From positions 4,797,499 through 4,861,498 of the forward strand of contig JALGQZ010000015.1 in assembly GCA_023105745.1 (NCBI GenBank): a stretch of 64,000 bases of DNA. Reading direction: 5' to 3'. Shown here one piece after another: positions 23,799 through 35,899 of the stretch. The translations under genes and the position numbers were made by a program. The stretch's first letter is position 1. Each line of letters begins with the position of its first letter. The notes under the pieces are model-generated. The model was not told where the DNA came from, ran no database searches, and was given only the letters and a program-made list of their open reading frames with translations. The DNA is from Austropuccinia psidii (Eukaryota > Basidiomycota > Pucciniomycetes > Pucciniales > Sphaerophragmiaceae).

Positions 23799-26411
23799 GG
23801 TTTCATCTGTCCAAGATCCTCTTCAACAGGAGCACCTGTCCTCTTTGTCAAAAAGAAGGATGGTTGCCTCTGCCTGTGGGTTGATTACCACAAACTCAAT
23901 GCTGTTACTAAGAAGAAAAAGTATCCTGTTCCTCCTATGAATCAGCCTTTTACTGTCTTCAATGGTTCTTTCATCTTCTCCAAGATTGATTTGTATGGTG
24001 CATATAACCTTCTCAGAATCAAGGAAGGCGATGAACATTTGACATGTTTTGGAACTAGATATGGCAGTTATGAGTATTTGATTATGCCATTTGGGCTTGC
24101 CAATGCTCCTGCCTCTTTCCAAAACCTTGTCAATGATGTTTTTTATGATCTTCTTGATATTTCTGTTGTGGCTTATTTTGATGACATTATGGTATTTTCC
24201 AAATCTGAGGAATAACATGTCACTCATGTGTCCACTGTTCTTTCCAGACTCAGAGCCAATAACCTCCTTGCTCAGCCCTCCAAGTGCCTATTTTATATTT
24301 CTAGTGTAGAGGATTTAGGTTATATTGTTTCTTCTGAAGGCCTCAAGATGAACCAAGCAAAATTCTAGCAAGTTCTCAATTGGCGACCTCCAAGAAACCT
24401 CAAGGCTCTTTAATCTTTCCTTGGATTTGCCAATCTTTAATGCCTTTTCATCAAGAATTATTGAAAGAAAATTAGTTGACTCATAAGTTTCCTCAAGATA
24501 GATTCCCGTTTTACCCTTAATAAGGCAGCTAGTAGAAAGCTTCATCCACTTAAAGAGTCTTTTACCACTGCTCCAATCCTTTCTCACTTTGATCCTTCTC
24601 TTCCCACCATTGTAGAGACTGATGCTTCTGATTATGTCTTGGGTGCTGTACTGAGTCAGGTCTGTGACTCAGTAAAACATCCCATTGCATTTTATAGCTG
24701 TAAGATTCTTCCAGAAGAGCTCAAATATGATATTAATGACAAGGGACTCCTTGGAATAGTCTGGGCTCTCAAGCACTGGAGAGCTTTTCTCCCTTCTCTT
24801 TCTTCCTCTTTTGAAGTTCTCACCAATCATTCTTCACTTCAATATTTCTTGTAATCAAATATTCTCACTTTCCATCAAGCCCGCTGGGCTGAATTATTAT
24901 CTGAATGTCATTTCTCAATCACTTACCGCCCTGGTGGCTTGGCAACCCTTCCGGATGCATTGTTGCATTGGGACAACGTTTACCCAGAGAGGGGGGAGGA
25001 TTTAATCAGCAAGAACCTAATGAATTATCAAAAAATAATCAAGCAAGATTAAATTCAAGCCTCAAAGTTCTTTGCAGTCAAAATGGATTTATTTTCAAAT
25101 TTGATTGATCCAATTCAGAAGGCATTATGGCAAGATTCTCAATATAGAAGTATTCTTCAAGATTTGGGTAAAGGAAAATCTGTCTAAGATTATTCTTTTG
25201 ATTCCTCTTCCCAACTTCTCCTTTTCAAAGATCAGTTGGTGGTTCCAAATGACCCCAAAATTCAACTCAGAATACTTCAAAAGAGGCATTACTCTCCTCT
25301 AGCTGCACACCCTGGCCAAGAGAAGACTCCCTGTCAACAGTGTTCAAGAAACAAAAATATTCATCACAAGAAGTTTGGACTCCTCAAACCTCTTCCAATT
25401 CCAAATGTTCCATGTATTTGTCTTTCAATATATTTAATCACTCAATTGCCACTGTCCAATTCTTTTGACTCAATCCTTTTCATAGTGGACATATTCTCAA
25501 AAATGGAAGTTTTTATTCCAACAATGTCTTCAATAACTTCACTGTATTTTGACCATTCATTGATTGAGGATATTTTCTCAAAGAATTTCCTTCCTTCAAG
25601 AATTTTTAGTGATAGAGGTCCTATTTTTGTTTCTTCCTTTTGGACCAATCTTTGTCAGCAGCTCAAAATCTAAAGAGATCTGTCAACTTCTTATAATCCA
25701 AAAACTGATGGACAGACAGAGAGGGTAAATCAGATACTATAGAAGTACCTGTGGATGTATGTCAGTTATCATCAGGATGATTGGAACACCTGGCTCCCTC
25801 TGGCTAAATTGGCCTACAATAACTCTGACCACTCTTCAACAAAACAATTGCCGTTTTTCACTGTTTATGGAATAGATCCACATTTTGACTCAGCTCACAT
25901 TACTCAAGATACTCCTCCTGGAAAGTTATCAACAAAAATCCAATCAGTACAGAAAGATGTCAAGAGAGAAGTTGAAGTTGCCATAAACAGGCTTAAGAGG
26001 TATGCAGATAAAAGTAGAGCAAGTCCACCTGTTTTCAATCCTGGTGACATTGTATGGCTTTCTTCCAAGAGCATCAAATTAACTAGACCCACCAAAAAAC
26101 TGTCTGAAAGATGGTTGGGCCCTTTTGAAATATTGAAGAAAGTCAGCACTCATGCCTACCATCTCAAGATCCCATTTCAATGGAAGTCCATCCACCCAGT
26201 CTTCCATATTTCACTCTTGGAACTAGTCAAGACATCAAAAATCCCTAATCAGCATCAAGAGCCTCCTCCTCCAATTATAATTGAAGAAGAAGAGGAATGG
26301 GAAGTCTCTCAAATACTGGACTCAAAGCTCAAGATAGGAAAACTATGGTATTTTGTGGAATGGAAAGGTTTCAGTCAAGACCCAGAAAGATCCACTTGGG
26401 AACCAACTTAA
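23799..26411 (+). pseudogene. pol: element A pol, 3' half: RT, RNase H, integrase, chromodomain
   Basis: Reading resumes after element B with the RT (SSSTGAPVLFVKKKDG, FSKIDLYGAYNLLRIKEGDE, MPFGLANAPASFQNLVNDVF, catalytic AYFDDIMVFSK) to about 24215. Several frameshifts and stops follow. RNase H is at 24639-24854 (PIAFYSCKILPEELKYD, GIVWALKHWRAFL) and ends at a stop. Integrase pieces are at 25236-25673 (ILQKRHYSPLAAHPGQEKT, IFSDRGPIFVSSFWTNL) and 25755-26411 (SYHQDDWNTWLPLAKLAYNN, then the GPF module KLSERWLGPFEILKKVS). A clear chromodomain closes it (WEVSQILDSKLKIGKLWYFV, WKGFSQDPERSTWEPT). The chromodomain and the FDD variant of the RT box fit a Tf-like chromovirus different from B-E. Confidence 0.85.
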
Positions 26412-27288
26412 AAGCTCAATAGTTGTCCTGAACTTATCAAGGATTTTCATCCTTGATATCCTGACAAGCCAGGACCCAATTCTTCAAGAGCTTGACTATT
26501 TTATGGTGCTTGGTGGGGAGAGAAATTACCCAAAGTAAGTCCCACTTGTGGTATGCACCTTTAGAGTTATTCTACCCTTCTTGTTGTAAGCATCACCTTG
26601 GCCACTCTGTGAGCAATCTGCAATTTTTGGACACAGATCTTTGGCCTGGCATTCAACATGAATTGCAAAATTATGTCCATTCTCACTTGGGAAAATGGAC
26701 CATTCCTTTTCTTAATTTCTTTCCAATTCTTTCCAATTCCAATTCATTCCTTCATCAAATTTATTTTGTTTTTATGGCACTGGTGGGAGTGGTAATTACC
26801 AAAATTAAGTTCTTCTCCTGGTGTGCACTTCCCTGAGGGGTCTAAAATCTTTCAAAACATCACCTTGGACACTCTGTGAGCACCTGGCATCAAATCTTCT
26901 TTTCCAGGTCCTTGGCCAATTCAAATCAATTTTCAACATCACTGATCAAGATTGGAACCTCCTCACAATTCATTTCTCTTTATTTCTTTTATTTCTTTAT
27001 TTTCATTTCTTTCATTTTCATTCTTTTTTTTAATTTTATTTTCATTTTAAATTTTCTTTCATCAGGTCAAATGTCATGTCAAAGATAATCATTCATTTTC
27101 AAAATGACATCAATCATGAAGCCAATGTCAAAAGAGGATCAAGTAAGTCCCACATCATATGCCAACATGTTTAATATCAGTATCAATTTTTATTTCTCAA
27201 AAGAAATTCTCCTTATCCCTCTCTCGAACACTTTCCAATAGCCTCAACAGTCTTCACCTTGTATTGGTGCTCAGGAGCTCACCATTTC
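26412..27288 (+). other. element A 3' untranslated region with diverged direct repeats
   Basis: No long ORF is credible. Two copies of a degenerate unit of about 270 bp are visible, near 26500-26650 and 26773-26930. Each has 'ggtggggagag/ggtgggagtgg', an 'aattacc' block and 'catcaccttggMcactctgtgagca'. The rest is T-rich. Confidence 0.5.
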
Positions 27289-27302
27289 AAGGTGGGGGGT
27301 AC
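27289..27302 (+). promoter_or_regulatory. element A polypurine tract
   Basis: The sequence aaggtggggggtac sits immediately before the LTR start tgtcaaaacc. It is the expected plus-strand priming site. Confidence 0.7.
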
Positions 27303-28755
27303 TGTCAAAACCATGGAAATTCACCCTCTTGGACCTCAATATGGCATATCCATGCCATATCCAATTTATGGAAATTTGGCCATATCCATAGTCATTGGCC
27401 AAATTGGCCACTTCATCTTTTATGGCCTTTATGTTCATTTCATCATCTGGGGCCAACCTGGCCCCTTCACCATCATCAGGCCTTTCCTGGCCAGGTTTTT
27501 CTTTTGGGCAGTTCTTTGTAATTTCCAGTAAACAGGGAAAATACAGCCCAAAATCCTGTATTTGGCTTTTGAAGATTTAAATACAGATTTGTGCATTTTG
27601 CTGTATTTGCCATTTTAGGCCATTTTCCCATTTAATATGGGAAATATGCACAAATGGACATATTCGGCCATTTAAGGCTTAATTGCTAGATTTGTGCATT
27701 TTGCACAAATACAGTTTCAAAGCTGTATTAGCTGTATTTTGCCAGATCACCCAAAACACCTTTTACCTTTGAAGCCACTCAAAACCCATTTTTCACTTAT
27801 ATGCTCCTGGCATCAATCCAAAAGACCTTTGGCCATTTCCACCCTCCAATAATCAAAAGCTCCATAAATTGTGTTATAAACCATTATTTGTCTTTTTCTT
27901 CCAGCAATCAAATGGTGCCAATATCAAATGGTTATTTCAGCTTTTCATCAGGTCATAAAGGCAAGTCATCCAGAGGATTCATCAAGGCTCAAAATAAAAG
28001 TGTCAATCTCAAATACCAATGACACCATCAAGCAATCATTGGTTATTCTCATTCACAGTATTCCTCCAAGGGAATAATGGCAGTTCATTCTCAAGGGATA
28101 TTCAAGAGGCAGTTCTAAAACAATTTGACAAGTTTCAGTGCTCCATCAATCCACCTTGGAAACCACATTCATTCAATACAGTCTGGATTAATCAAGACCT
28201 GTATTTTCAATCATACACCATGGGAATTTCATTCAACCCAGCTCATTTCCCAATTTGGCAAGGTATACACTTCATCAAGCAGTCAATACAGCCCAGCTGT
28301 CCGCCTGAAGCAGTCAAGCTCTCAGCGTTTCACATATAACAGCCTCCTTTGACTCTGGGGTGTTTCTCCCCCAGTTAATCAATATATTTTGATTTTATTT
28401 TATCTTTATTTATCTTATCATTTTTGTTAAGTGAATACTGATATTATCAAGTCAGCCATTTAGCACCTCTTCTCTTTTCTTTCTTTGCCTGTCAATCTAT
28501 ATTTGGTGGTCACATCCTTACTAATTCCATTTTTCATTTTGGCAGGTTGAAACGATGATTAAGGACTTACTTGGTTGGCTCTTTGGCCATTTGGCTTCTT
28601 ATTTCTCTTATTGCATCTCATCTTTGTACTTGCATATTTCATAGAGAAATTCATTTATTTTATTTTATATCTTTTATTATTTGGAGTCTTCCAAGTGAGT
28701 TCCCTGATTTCTGAGCTCCAGGCCACTCTTGTTTTTCCCAAGAGCCCCTGTGACA
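27303..28755 (+). repeat. element A 3' LTR
   Basis: This 1453-bp LTR begins TGTCAAAACC after the PPT and ends CTGTGACA. Its last 750 bp match 298-1068. The first 450 bp are rich in short inverted words (for example 'gatttgtgcattttgcacaaatac' around 27690 and 'ggccaaattggcc' near 27398). Its hydrophobic ORF at 28575-28778 is an LTR artefact. Confidence 0.85.
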
Positions 28756-30004
28756 ATATGATAACAAGCTACTTTTAGAATAAATCTAACATGCACATAT
28801 TGTTTCCTTCATTATTCAAAAATCTTTTGGGAAATCCTACCAGCTAGGAATTCTTATTATTTCAGTTTCAAAAGCTCATAAAAAATCAAATTAAGGAGAA
28901 GGGGATGATATTTTTGGTATCTAGAAGCTCAAGTTTCATTCCTTTTGAGAATACATACACCTCAGCAGTTTTTCAAATCATATTTATTAACTTTTTTGTT
29001 TATGAAAGCTGGAAGGGTCTCACTATACTCTTCTCAATTCCATTCAAGATAAAAAAGAAATAAGTTTTAATTCTTTAATATCTGTATGGAATCATCTTTT
29101 ATGGGAGAAAAATATGAACCTACACCTGAAAAAACTTAACATCAAATGGAAGTTGGAAGGTCAATAATATACAGGAAATTGAGGTTTCCAGAGGGTCAAA
29201 ATAGAGGGAAAGACTTATATCAAGTCAAGAAAAATTCAATGTTAGGATCAAGCTTAATGTTCTTATAGTAAAACAATGAGAGGACTTGAGAGAGTCATAT
29301 TAATTGCAATTACTTTTAATTCAATTTCACCAATAAGCCATGATTTCAAATACCTACTACATAAAGTTTTTTATACCTTAGATGGATGGTTTGCTTAAAA
29401 AGGCTTATAGATTTTTTACAATGATATAATCATAAAATATGAATATTTGTATTTGAAGTTGTTTTGTAAGATATCTGTATTTATTTGGTAACTGAATGTA
29501 ATCCAACAAAGAAAGACAATATTTCATTATTTTTCACATTAGCTCCCAACCTGGTTGATTGTGGCTGAGAAGGAAACCAAATAATGTCAATTTTGACTCA
29601 TGTTGGGGCCAGGTTTCATTCAGAATAATCCACATGTTTAGCCTAGTGCATCACCTGCCCCAAGGCTCTACTTTTTTCATGGTGATTGTACCAGATCACA
29701 AGATTGTATTGCTTTCATAACATTTTAATTTTAAATTTTTAGTTTTTTTGTGGAATATTAGTAAAAAAAATAGTGAATAATCTCTTACAGAAAAGTGGCC
29801 TTCCTAGGATTATAAGGAGTAATAAGGGACATGCAATAATTCCAAAAATATTTAAACCGGGTGCACAACCTTGCGGTTATGACTAATCCCATACCTTGCG
29901 CCGCAGTACGCTTGAGTATCGGGTAGAAGAATCCACTATGCCTTTCTTCAGTTTGCAAATTTCAAAATTTCGAAATTTTAAATTATCTCCATCAAAATAA
30001 AAAA
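28756..30004. other. intergenic region upstream of YPP1, likely promoter in the last 150 bp
   Basis: No coding sequence or recognised repeat is seen between the element A LTR and the gene. Most of it is AT-rich. From about 29855 to 29935 the composition changes to GC- and CpG-richer sequence (ccgggtgcacaaccttgcgg; cgccgcagtacgcttgag), which together with the A-rich run before the ATG is a plausible promoter and 5' UTR. Confidence 0.4.
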
Positions 30005-33000
30005 ATGTCAAACGCCGTAGCTCGTCATCATCAAAATTTGGTAAGCTCTCTCGATTTTTTAAAAACGAATGCGATTATTGATCGTTTTGGTTTGTTGATT
30101 TTTAGTCGAAATCTCAGTTTTATGCACGTTATTTGGATTCAGTACGCTGTCTTGGTCTTTGGTCACAACAAACTCCATTATCCATCAAAGTTAATTTAAT
30201 AAATAATCTAAATCGTCCAAATTCAAATGAATGTTAAGTATTTATTTTATTTCGCGGTGATTCAATAAAATTTGGATGGATTTATCTTATTTATTTTTGA
30301 AAAACCTTAGTTACAAATCCTATCATCTGGTCAGAATTAATCAGAAAATTTTTAAAACACAATCCAACTCGTATTTGTCAGTTCTTAATGTAAACGATCT
30401 TGTTTGAAGAAATTTATGAACTCATAATCTATCTAGTGACGATTGAGATTGTCAATGTAGAATTAAATTTAAGATCTTTTATTCAAGGCCTTCATGAAGA
30501 AACCGGTTATGATGATGATCAAATTTATTTAAATGACGACTTTCAAGTAGATACCTTCTCAAGATTCTAGTCATCAACATATTCTATAATCCTCTGTAAC
30601 TCAAAACTAATCAATTCTTTTCAATTTGTTCCAGCAATCTAAATCAATTTTACCACCACTTCTTAGCAATCAACTTCATGTCAAAAAAGTTAATCAGCTT
30701 ATTTCTAAGCTCAAAACTAGTCTCGTCAATCTATCAGCTATCAACACCGAACCTAGATTGGCCATTGAATTAACCGTAAGATTCTTTCCTTGTGATTGGA
30801 CGTATCACCAAAATTAGTCCATTTAACTGCAATCACTAATCGATCAATCTCATCCGCCTTACCCCGCAGTCTGCCAATATTATCATCGCATTTTCCCATT
30901 ACCTCATCGGTGAATTCGATCAAGCACTTCAACTTCTCGATCAAGCCATTTTCCAAGTCCCCGAATCAACCGGTCTTGACATTGAAAAATATGACTTGAC
31001 TCTCTTAGTCATGGGCTTAAGCCTCAAAGGTCAGGGATTTTGTTCGATCATCATTAACATTTGCATTTCAGTAATTTATTCTCAGCTTCTTGATATTTTT
31101 GTTTTTTAGCTTTGGCCAATGAGCGTAGTGAATCACCTTCACCAATTATTTTAAGGGCTTACTATGACGCAATTGAACTCTATGATCGTTGTTTAAATTA
31201 CATGTCGATTGGTCCTTTGGATGAGACTAACCACGAACTTCATGGTTGGGCTGAATTAGCTCTCTACAGAATTTGTATACTTTCGCAAAACGATTTGTCA
31301 GTCAATCGATTTTCATTCACTTCCTCACTTAGAAGCTTACTAACCAACCACCTCATTTGGATCAATTTTAGATCTGAGACATTAGCTCTTGAGGCTCATC
31401 GTAGATATCAATCACGTTGTAAATATTGGCCTCCATCCTTTCGACTTCATAAACGATGTCAGATTTATAAATCATTCACCAAACTTTTATTTCAAACTGC
31501 AAGATCAGAGTCTTGGAAACCATCTCCTAACTTGCCCACAAACAACTTTGACCCATCCGCCTCAACCTCGAGTGAAGCTAAACAAACTTCAAGTTCAAAC
31601 AATTTGGACTGGGTTGCTTGGAGAGCCGAACTTTTGCAAGTCGAAAGGTTATATGATGTCGTCCTTAAAATTATCACATCATTTCCTAAAGCAGGTTCAG
31701 TCAATCATATGGTATTAGAATTTTGCGATTTGATCTTTGAAGGTTGGAAGCTTGGTGGTTTGGATCGTGATAATTCGACTCAAGTTATTAAAATGTTAAA
31801 TGAAGCTTACCAGAAAACTTTCCACTCGCAACGAATTCCTCGTTATTTAATCTACCTTCTAGATTTTCAACGTGAATGGACCGAAGCCGAAGCCGCTTTG
31901 GATCTTTATTGTCAACTATTTAATACTTCTCGAACCTTAACCGTAACTTCTTTACAAGGAAATGATACGCTTGACCCCAGTGATTCTCATAGTGATCATC
32001 AAGCAAGAGAAACTAATTTGGATCTTGATTCAGATAAAGACTTTATTGAGACAATAACCTATGCTAGTCGAATTCTGGTTAAATTTCTTAATAATCCGGA
32101 AAAAGCTTTACGTCTTTTGGAACGCGCTTCAGAAGTCATGCAAGGATCTAAAGATCAAAGCCTGCTGAGCGATTCAATTGTCAAGTCAAGATTGATTGCA
32201 ATGAAAGGAATAATAATGGGTGGTCTCGCTGAAGATGGTAGGATTCTTTGTTGTATTTACATCCTCTTGAGCTTTGTTATTGACCATCAGCTCATTGCTT
32301 CACCAATTCTATCTTTAGCTGATCAAGAGACTCGCACTGTCTTGCATCAATCTTATTTAAAATTATTAATTGAAGCTGTTGAACTTGAGCCGACCTCGTA
32401 TGAAGCTTTTTATCACTTGTCTTATGCTCAAGCTGAATTACGCGATATAGATTCGGCTATAGCTTCGGCGCGTAAAGCAATCGATATTAATCCAAACTCT
32501 GTAGTTCTCTGGCATCTTCTTTGCTTGCTTACCTCCGCTTCTAAAGAGTTTAAACTAGCATTAGATATAGCTGATGTCGGATTAGCTACTACTGAAGATG
32601 AGCCTGACGGCGAGATGGAATCAAGAACAGCCCAAGGTAGCTCATCACTTGAATCGACTCAGGCTCCTATCCCGCAGGTCTCAATGTCACTATCGGGCCA
32701 TAATGAGTCAACTTCTGAAATTTCTGAAAACATCAATCAGCCCGATCACTCTATTCCAAAACTATCCAGTTTCAATTCAGTGCATTTAAAGGTTCCAGTA
32801 AGCCATCGATCTAACCGAGAAGAACCCTCATCGCCATCTGAAACACAGTATGATCCGCCCAAACCTGACTTGACATACGATAAAATTGAGCAACTCGAGG
32901 CGACGATTCAATTGAAAATGACCAAGAATGCTTTAATTGAGTCGATTCAGGGACCCGAGGTCGCTCTATCTGATCAACAGAGTCTTTTTGCTTATTTTGC

Positions 33001-33949
33001 CCAAATCTCGCCTCAGCTTAGATCCCAAGGTCAATTACAAATCAATAATGTGATGCAAATGAGTTATAATAAAACTAAATGTTTTGCGCTCCTTTGATAT
33101 AGATATCCCAAAACCCAGCCTCGATCCATTAACGATAAATAATGGGGTTTCAAGTTTTGGAGAAAAAAAAGGTCTATCTTTATCGCGTTCACTTTCGAAT
33201 TCGGTTAAACGTAAAACGCGCTTAATGAAAAGTCAGAAAAGTGCGTCAAACAACTCAATCAATGGAATAAGTCAGTCTTAATTATGTATTTTCTCAACAT
33301 TCAATCTACTTACTAACTTGGCTTTGAATAAAACTCATTAAAAATCTCTTCAGTTTCCAACTCAAACAATCAATTATATCCTTTAAAGGCTGAAAATGTA
33401 ACGACGGTTTCTGGCAAAATTGGCGATGTTGAAGCTGCAGAAGTAATTGATGAAATAACGTCAAAATCCACCAGGATTTTACAAGATATGTGGTTAATTT
33501 CGGCAGGAACATTCAGAAGATGGGGAAAATTAAATGAATGTAAAGGTGCCATACAGGAAGCTGAAATTTTAAATGAAGAAAATCCAAAGGTTTGGATTCA
33601 ATTAGGGTTATACCATTTGAGTAAATGCAATTTGAGTTTAGCTATCGACTCATTTACGAAATCAATCAGGTTTTCAAATAACAGCAAGGGTCATGATCAT
33701 ATTCCGGCTGTCGTACATCTAGCTAGAATATTAAAAGAAGAAGGTTCGATTGAATTATCTGAAAGTTTATTGAAAAATTTAGTTAAATATAATGGTTGGG
33801 ACATACCTGAAGTTTGGTATTTATTATCAGAAATCTTTAGATTAACTCATCGGTTCAAATTGCAAAAAGATTATTTAATATTTTCATTAAATTTAGAAAA
33901 AAGCAAACCCATCAGACCTTTAAGAAGTTGCCTGCCGCGCTGTCTATAA
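30005..33949 (+). CDS. YPP1: YPP1/TTC7-family TPR protein (PI4-kinase complex scaffold)
   Basis: This is a host gene. Ypp1/TTC7 proteins bind Efr3 and recruit the PI4-kinase Stt4 to the plasma membrane to make PI4P. Proposed exons: 30005-30040, 30118-30154, 30311-30376, 30437-30546, 30635-30775, 30870-31029, 31110-32237, 32319-33029, 33103-33270, 33354-33949. Phases agree at every junction and give about 1050 residues, close to the usual family length. The first four exons are least certain (weak donor gtcttt at 30155). Family motifs: WSELIRKFLKHNP near residue 35, a YLIGEFDQALQLLDQAI repeat (about 140-160), TPRs at about 585-650 (YAQAELRDIDSAIASARKAI), a Ser-rich linker (about 655-850), and C-terminal TPRs with FRRWGKLNECKGAIQEAE and ending RPLRSCLPRCL. 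No disabling change is seen. CpG is common here, unlike in the flanking elements. Confidence 0.85.
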
Positions 33950-34020
33950 CTCGAAAATATAAATAAATAAATAAATATTTATAAATTTCTTATATAAAAC
34001 ATTATTTATTTATTTATTTG
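33950..34020 (+). promoter_or_regulatory. YPP1 3' UTR: AATAAA-rich inverted repeat
   Basis: Directly after the stop, 33961-33976 (aaataaataaataaat) and 34004-34019 (its exact complement) form a perfect 16-bp inverted repeat with a 27-nt spacer. The first arm contains overlapping AATAAA-like words, so it may act in polyadenylation. Function is inferred only from position. Confidence 0.4.
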
Positions 34021-35899
34021 CAGGGTATTTTGATGACTCGATTTCTTTCAATTTTTTTTAATTTATTTGCCTAAAATGTTTGATTATTTGTCGTGTGTAA
34101 TAAAAAAAATCAGTTTGTTTTTAACTCAATTGTATTACGCTTCAAGTAAATTTTAACTAGCAATAAAAAAACTAACGTGAAAATCTTCTCCATGTGGGCA
34201 AACATTCATCTGAGCTTTCAATTTTGCTTGCTTTTTAGTTCATGAATAAAGCTAAAAATTATTCATATAGTTATTTATTTGGTTACTAGCACTAGATTGA
34301 TACGAACTTGACAAACTTATGCTTGAGCCCCATGCACACGCTATTTTGTAGTGTGGATTTTGAAGAGAAAAATGGTAAGGCAAATTCTCTTAGCCATGAA
34401 ATGTCTATTACAGGTCACTTTTTGGAGGGTATATTTTATATGCCCAAAAGGGGGTTCCACAAAAGCTGTCAAAACTTATTTTTGTTCAACTTTTTTTTTA
34501 TTTATCTTGAAAAAACCAAAACATTTTTTTTTTCTTAAAAAAAATTCGAAAAAAAAAGCAAGACTCATTATGTAAATTAATTTTTAAATGATTTAAAATG
34601 AAAAAAGCATGTTTGTACTTATTTTTTAATTAAATTTTTTTGACAAGAAACTAACTATATTTGTTTTTTTTAAAAAAAAAGCTAAAATGATTTACATGAG
34701 TAAGATCTAGTTTGTGTTTGCAAAAATAAAAAATCAATAAATAAACAAATAAATAAAAGAAAAAGAAATTTTATATATATATATATCATTTTGTTTGATT
34801 AAATATTCTTCTTTGAAGAATCAAGGGTTGCTTTTGTAATTCAGAATATAAAACCTAAACATTTATTTTCTACGCATAAAAAAGGCTTATTAACTTGAAT
34901 TAAGGAAAACAAGAGCTTAAGCCTATTATTACTTGCAAGAACTTGAGTCTATATAGAGAATGGAATTTAAATTTTGAAAGTGAATTGGTCTTCATCACAC
35001 AAAATGATAAAAAAAATGTATTATCCACAAAGGTTACATTAGTTTTTTCAATTGGTTGATCAGTTTTTTAATCTTGAACAATTTTTTTTCTCAAATTGGT
35101 TATTAGTCATTAGATTTTTTCAAAGATTATATGACCTTTGAGGACTAACAAATATTCAAGAGAATATGTGAGTCTGACAGCATGTAAAGCATTACTTGTT
35201 AAACAGTCTCCATCCACTTTCCTTTTTCTCATGTCATTTCCGTTCAAAATTGAAAATTCTTGAGTCATTTTCTTCTGAATTTTGTACAAATTTAAAACAT
35301 CCTAATTAATTATCGCATAAGATTACTTGAACTTTTATTCTATGAGAAATCTTCCTTTTTTGTTATATTAATTCCTTTTATTATGACAGAACTTTATCAG
35401 TTATTATTCTTTGTAATTTTTACAAATTATTCCAATTTTTTAACTAGAAAATTTAAAGAAGAGTCAGCTTTGCTGAATTAATCTTGAAAGATCTTAAAAA
35501 AAAATATTTTCACAAACTAAAATTACTTAGATTTTATTTTAGAAATATTAGCACTCTCACTTATAAGTGACTTAATTCACTTCAAACTTTTTTACTGTTG
35601 AAGCCTAAACTATAACAGCAGAAAATCATAGAATTAGTGAAGCATCTCTCACAAAAAAACAATAGCATTTCACTTCCTTTTGATTTAATGAAACTCCAAG
35701 TATATTAGACTGGAAGCCACAGAAAGAGGGCCCAGATAGCAAAAAAAATCAATCAAAAAAGATGGTAATATGAAATGAATGGTGAAAGGATCCTCATTTA
35801 CAGCATTTTAATGCAAAATGACCTAATTAGTAGTGATCCATGATTAATAAATATATCAAAAGTCTCTTTAAGATTGATTAAAGAAAAAATGATTGAATA
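34021..35899. other. AT-rich intergenic DNA
   Basis: No gene is seen. There are many A/T homopolymers and a short (ta)n run at about 34772-34787. ORFs of 70-76 codons near 34308-34575 are low-complexity (Phe/Lys-rich) and are not supported. A degenerate extension of the LTR fragment at 35900-36654 could lie at the right end. Confidence 0.4.

Noticed and set aside
29857..29935. GC-richer block upstream of YPP1 considered as a tRNA gene
   Set aside because: No A-box/B-box pair and no cloverleaf could be drawn; promoter or 5' UTR is the simpler reading.
34308..34575. Two overlapping ORFs of about 75 codons downstream of YPP1
   Set aside because: Phe/Lys-rich low-complexity sequence in a T/A-run region with no motif.
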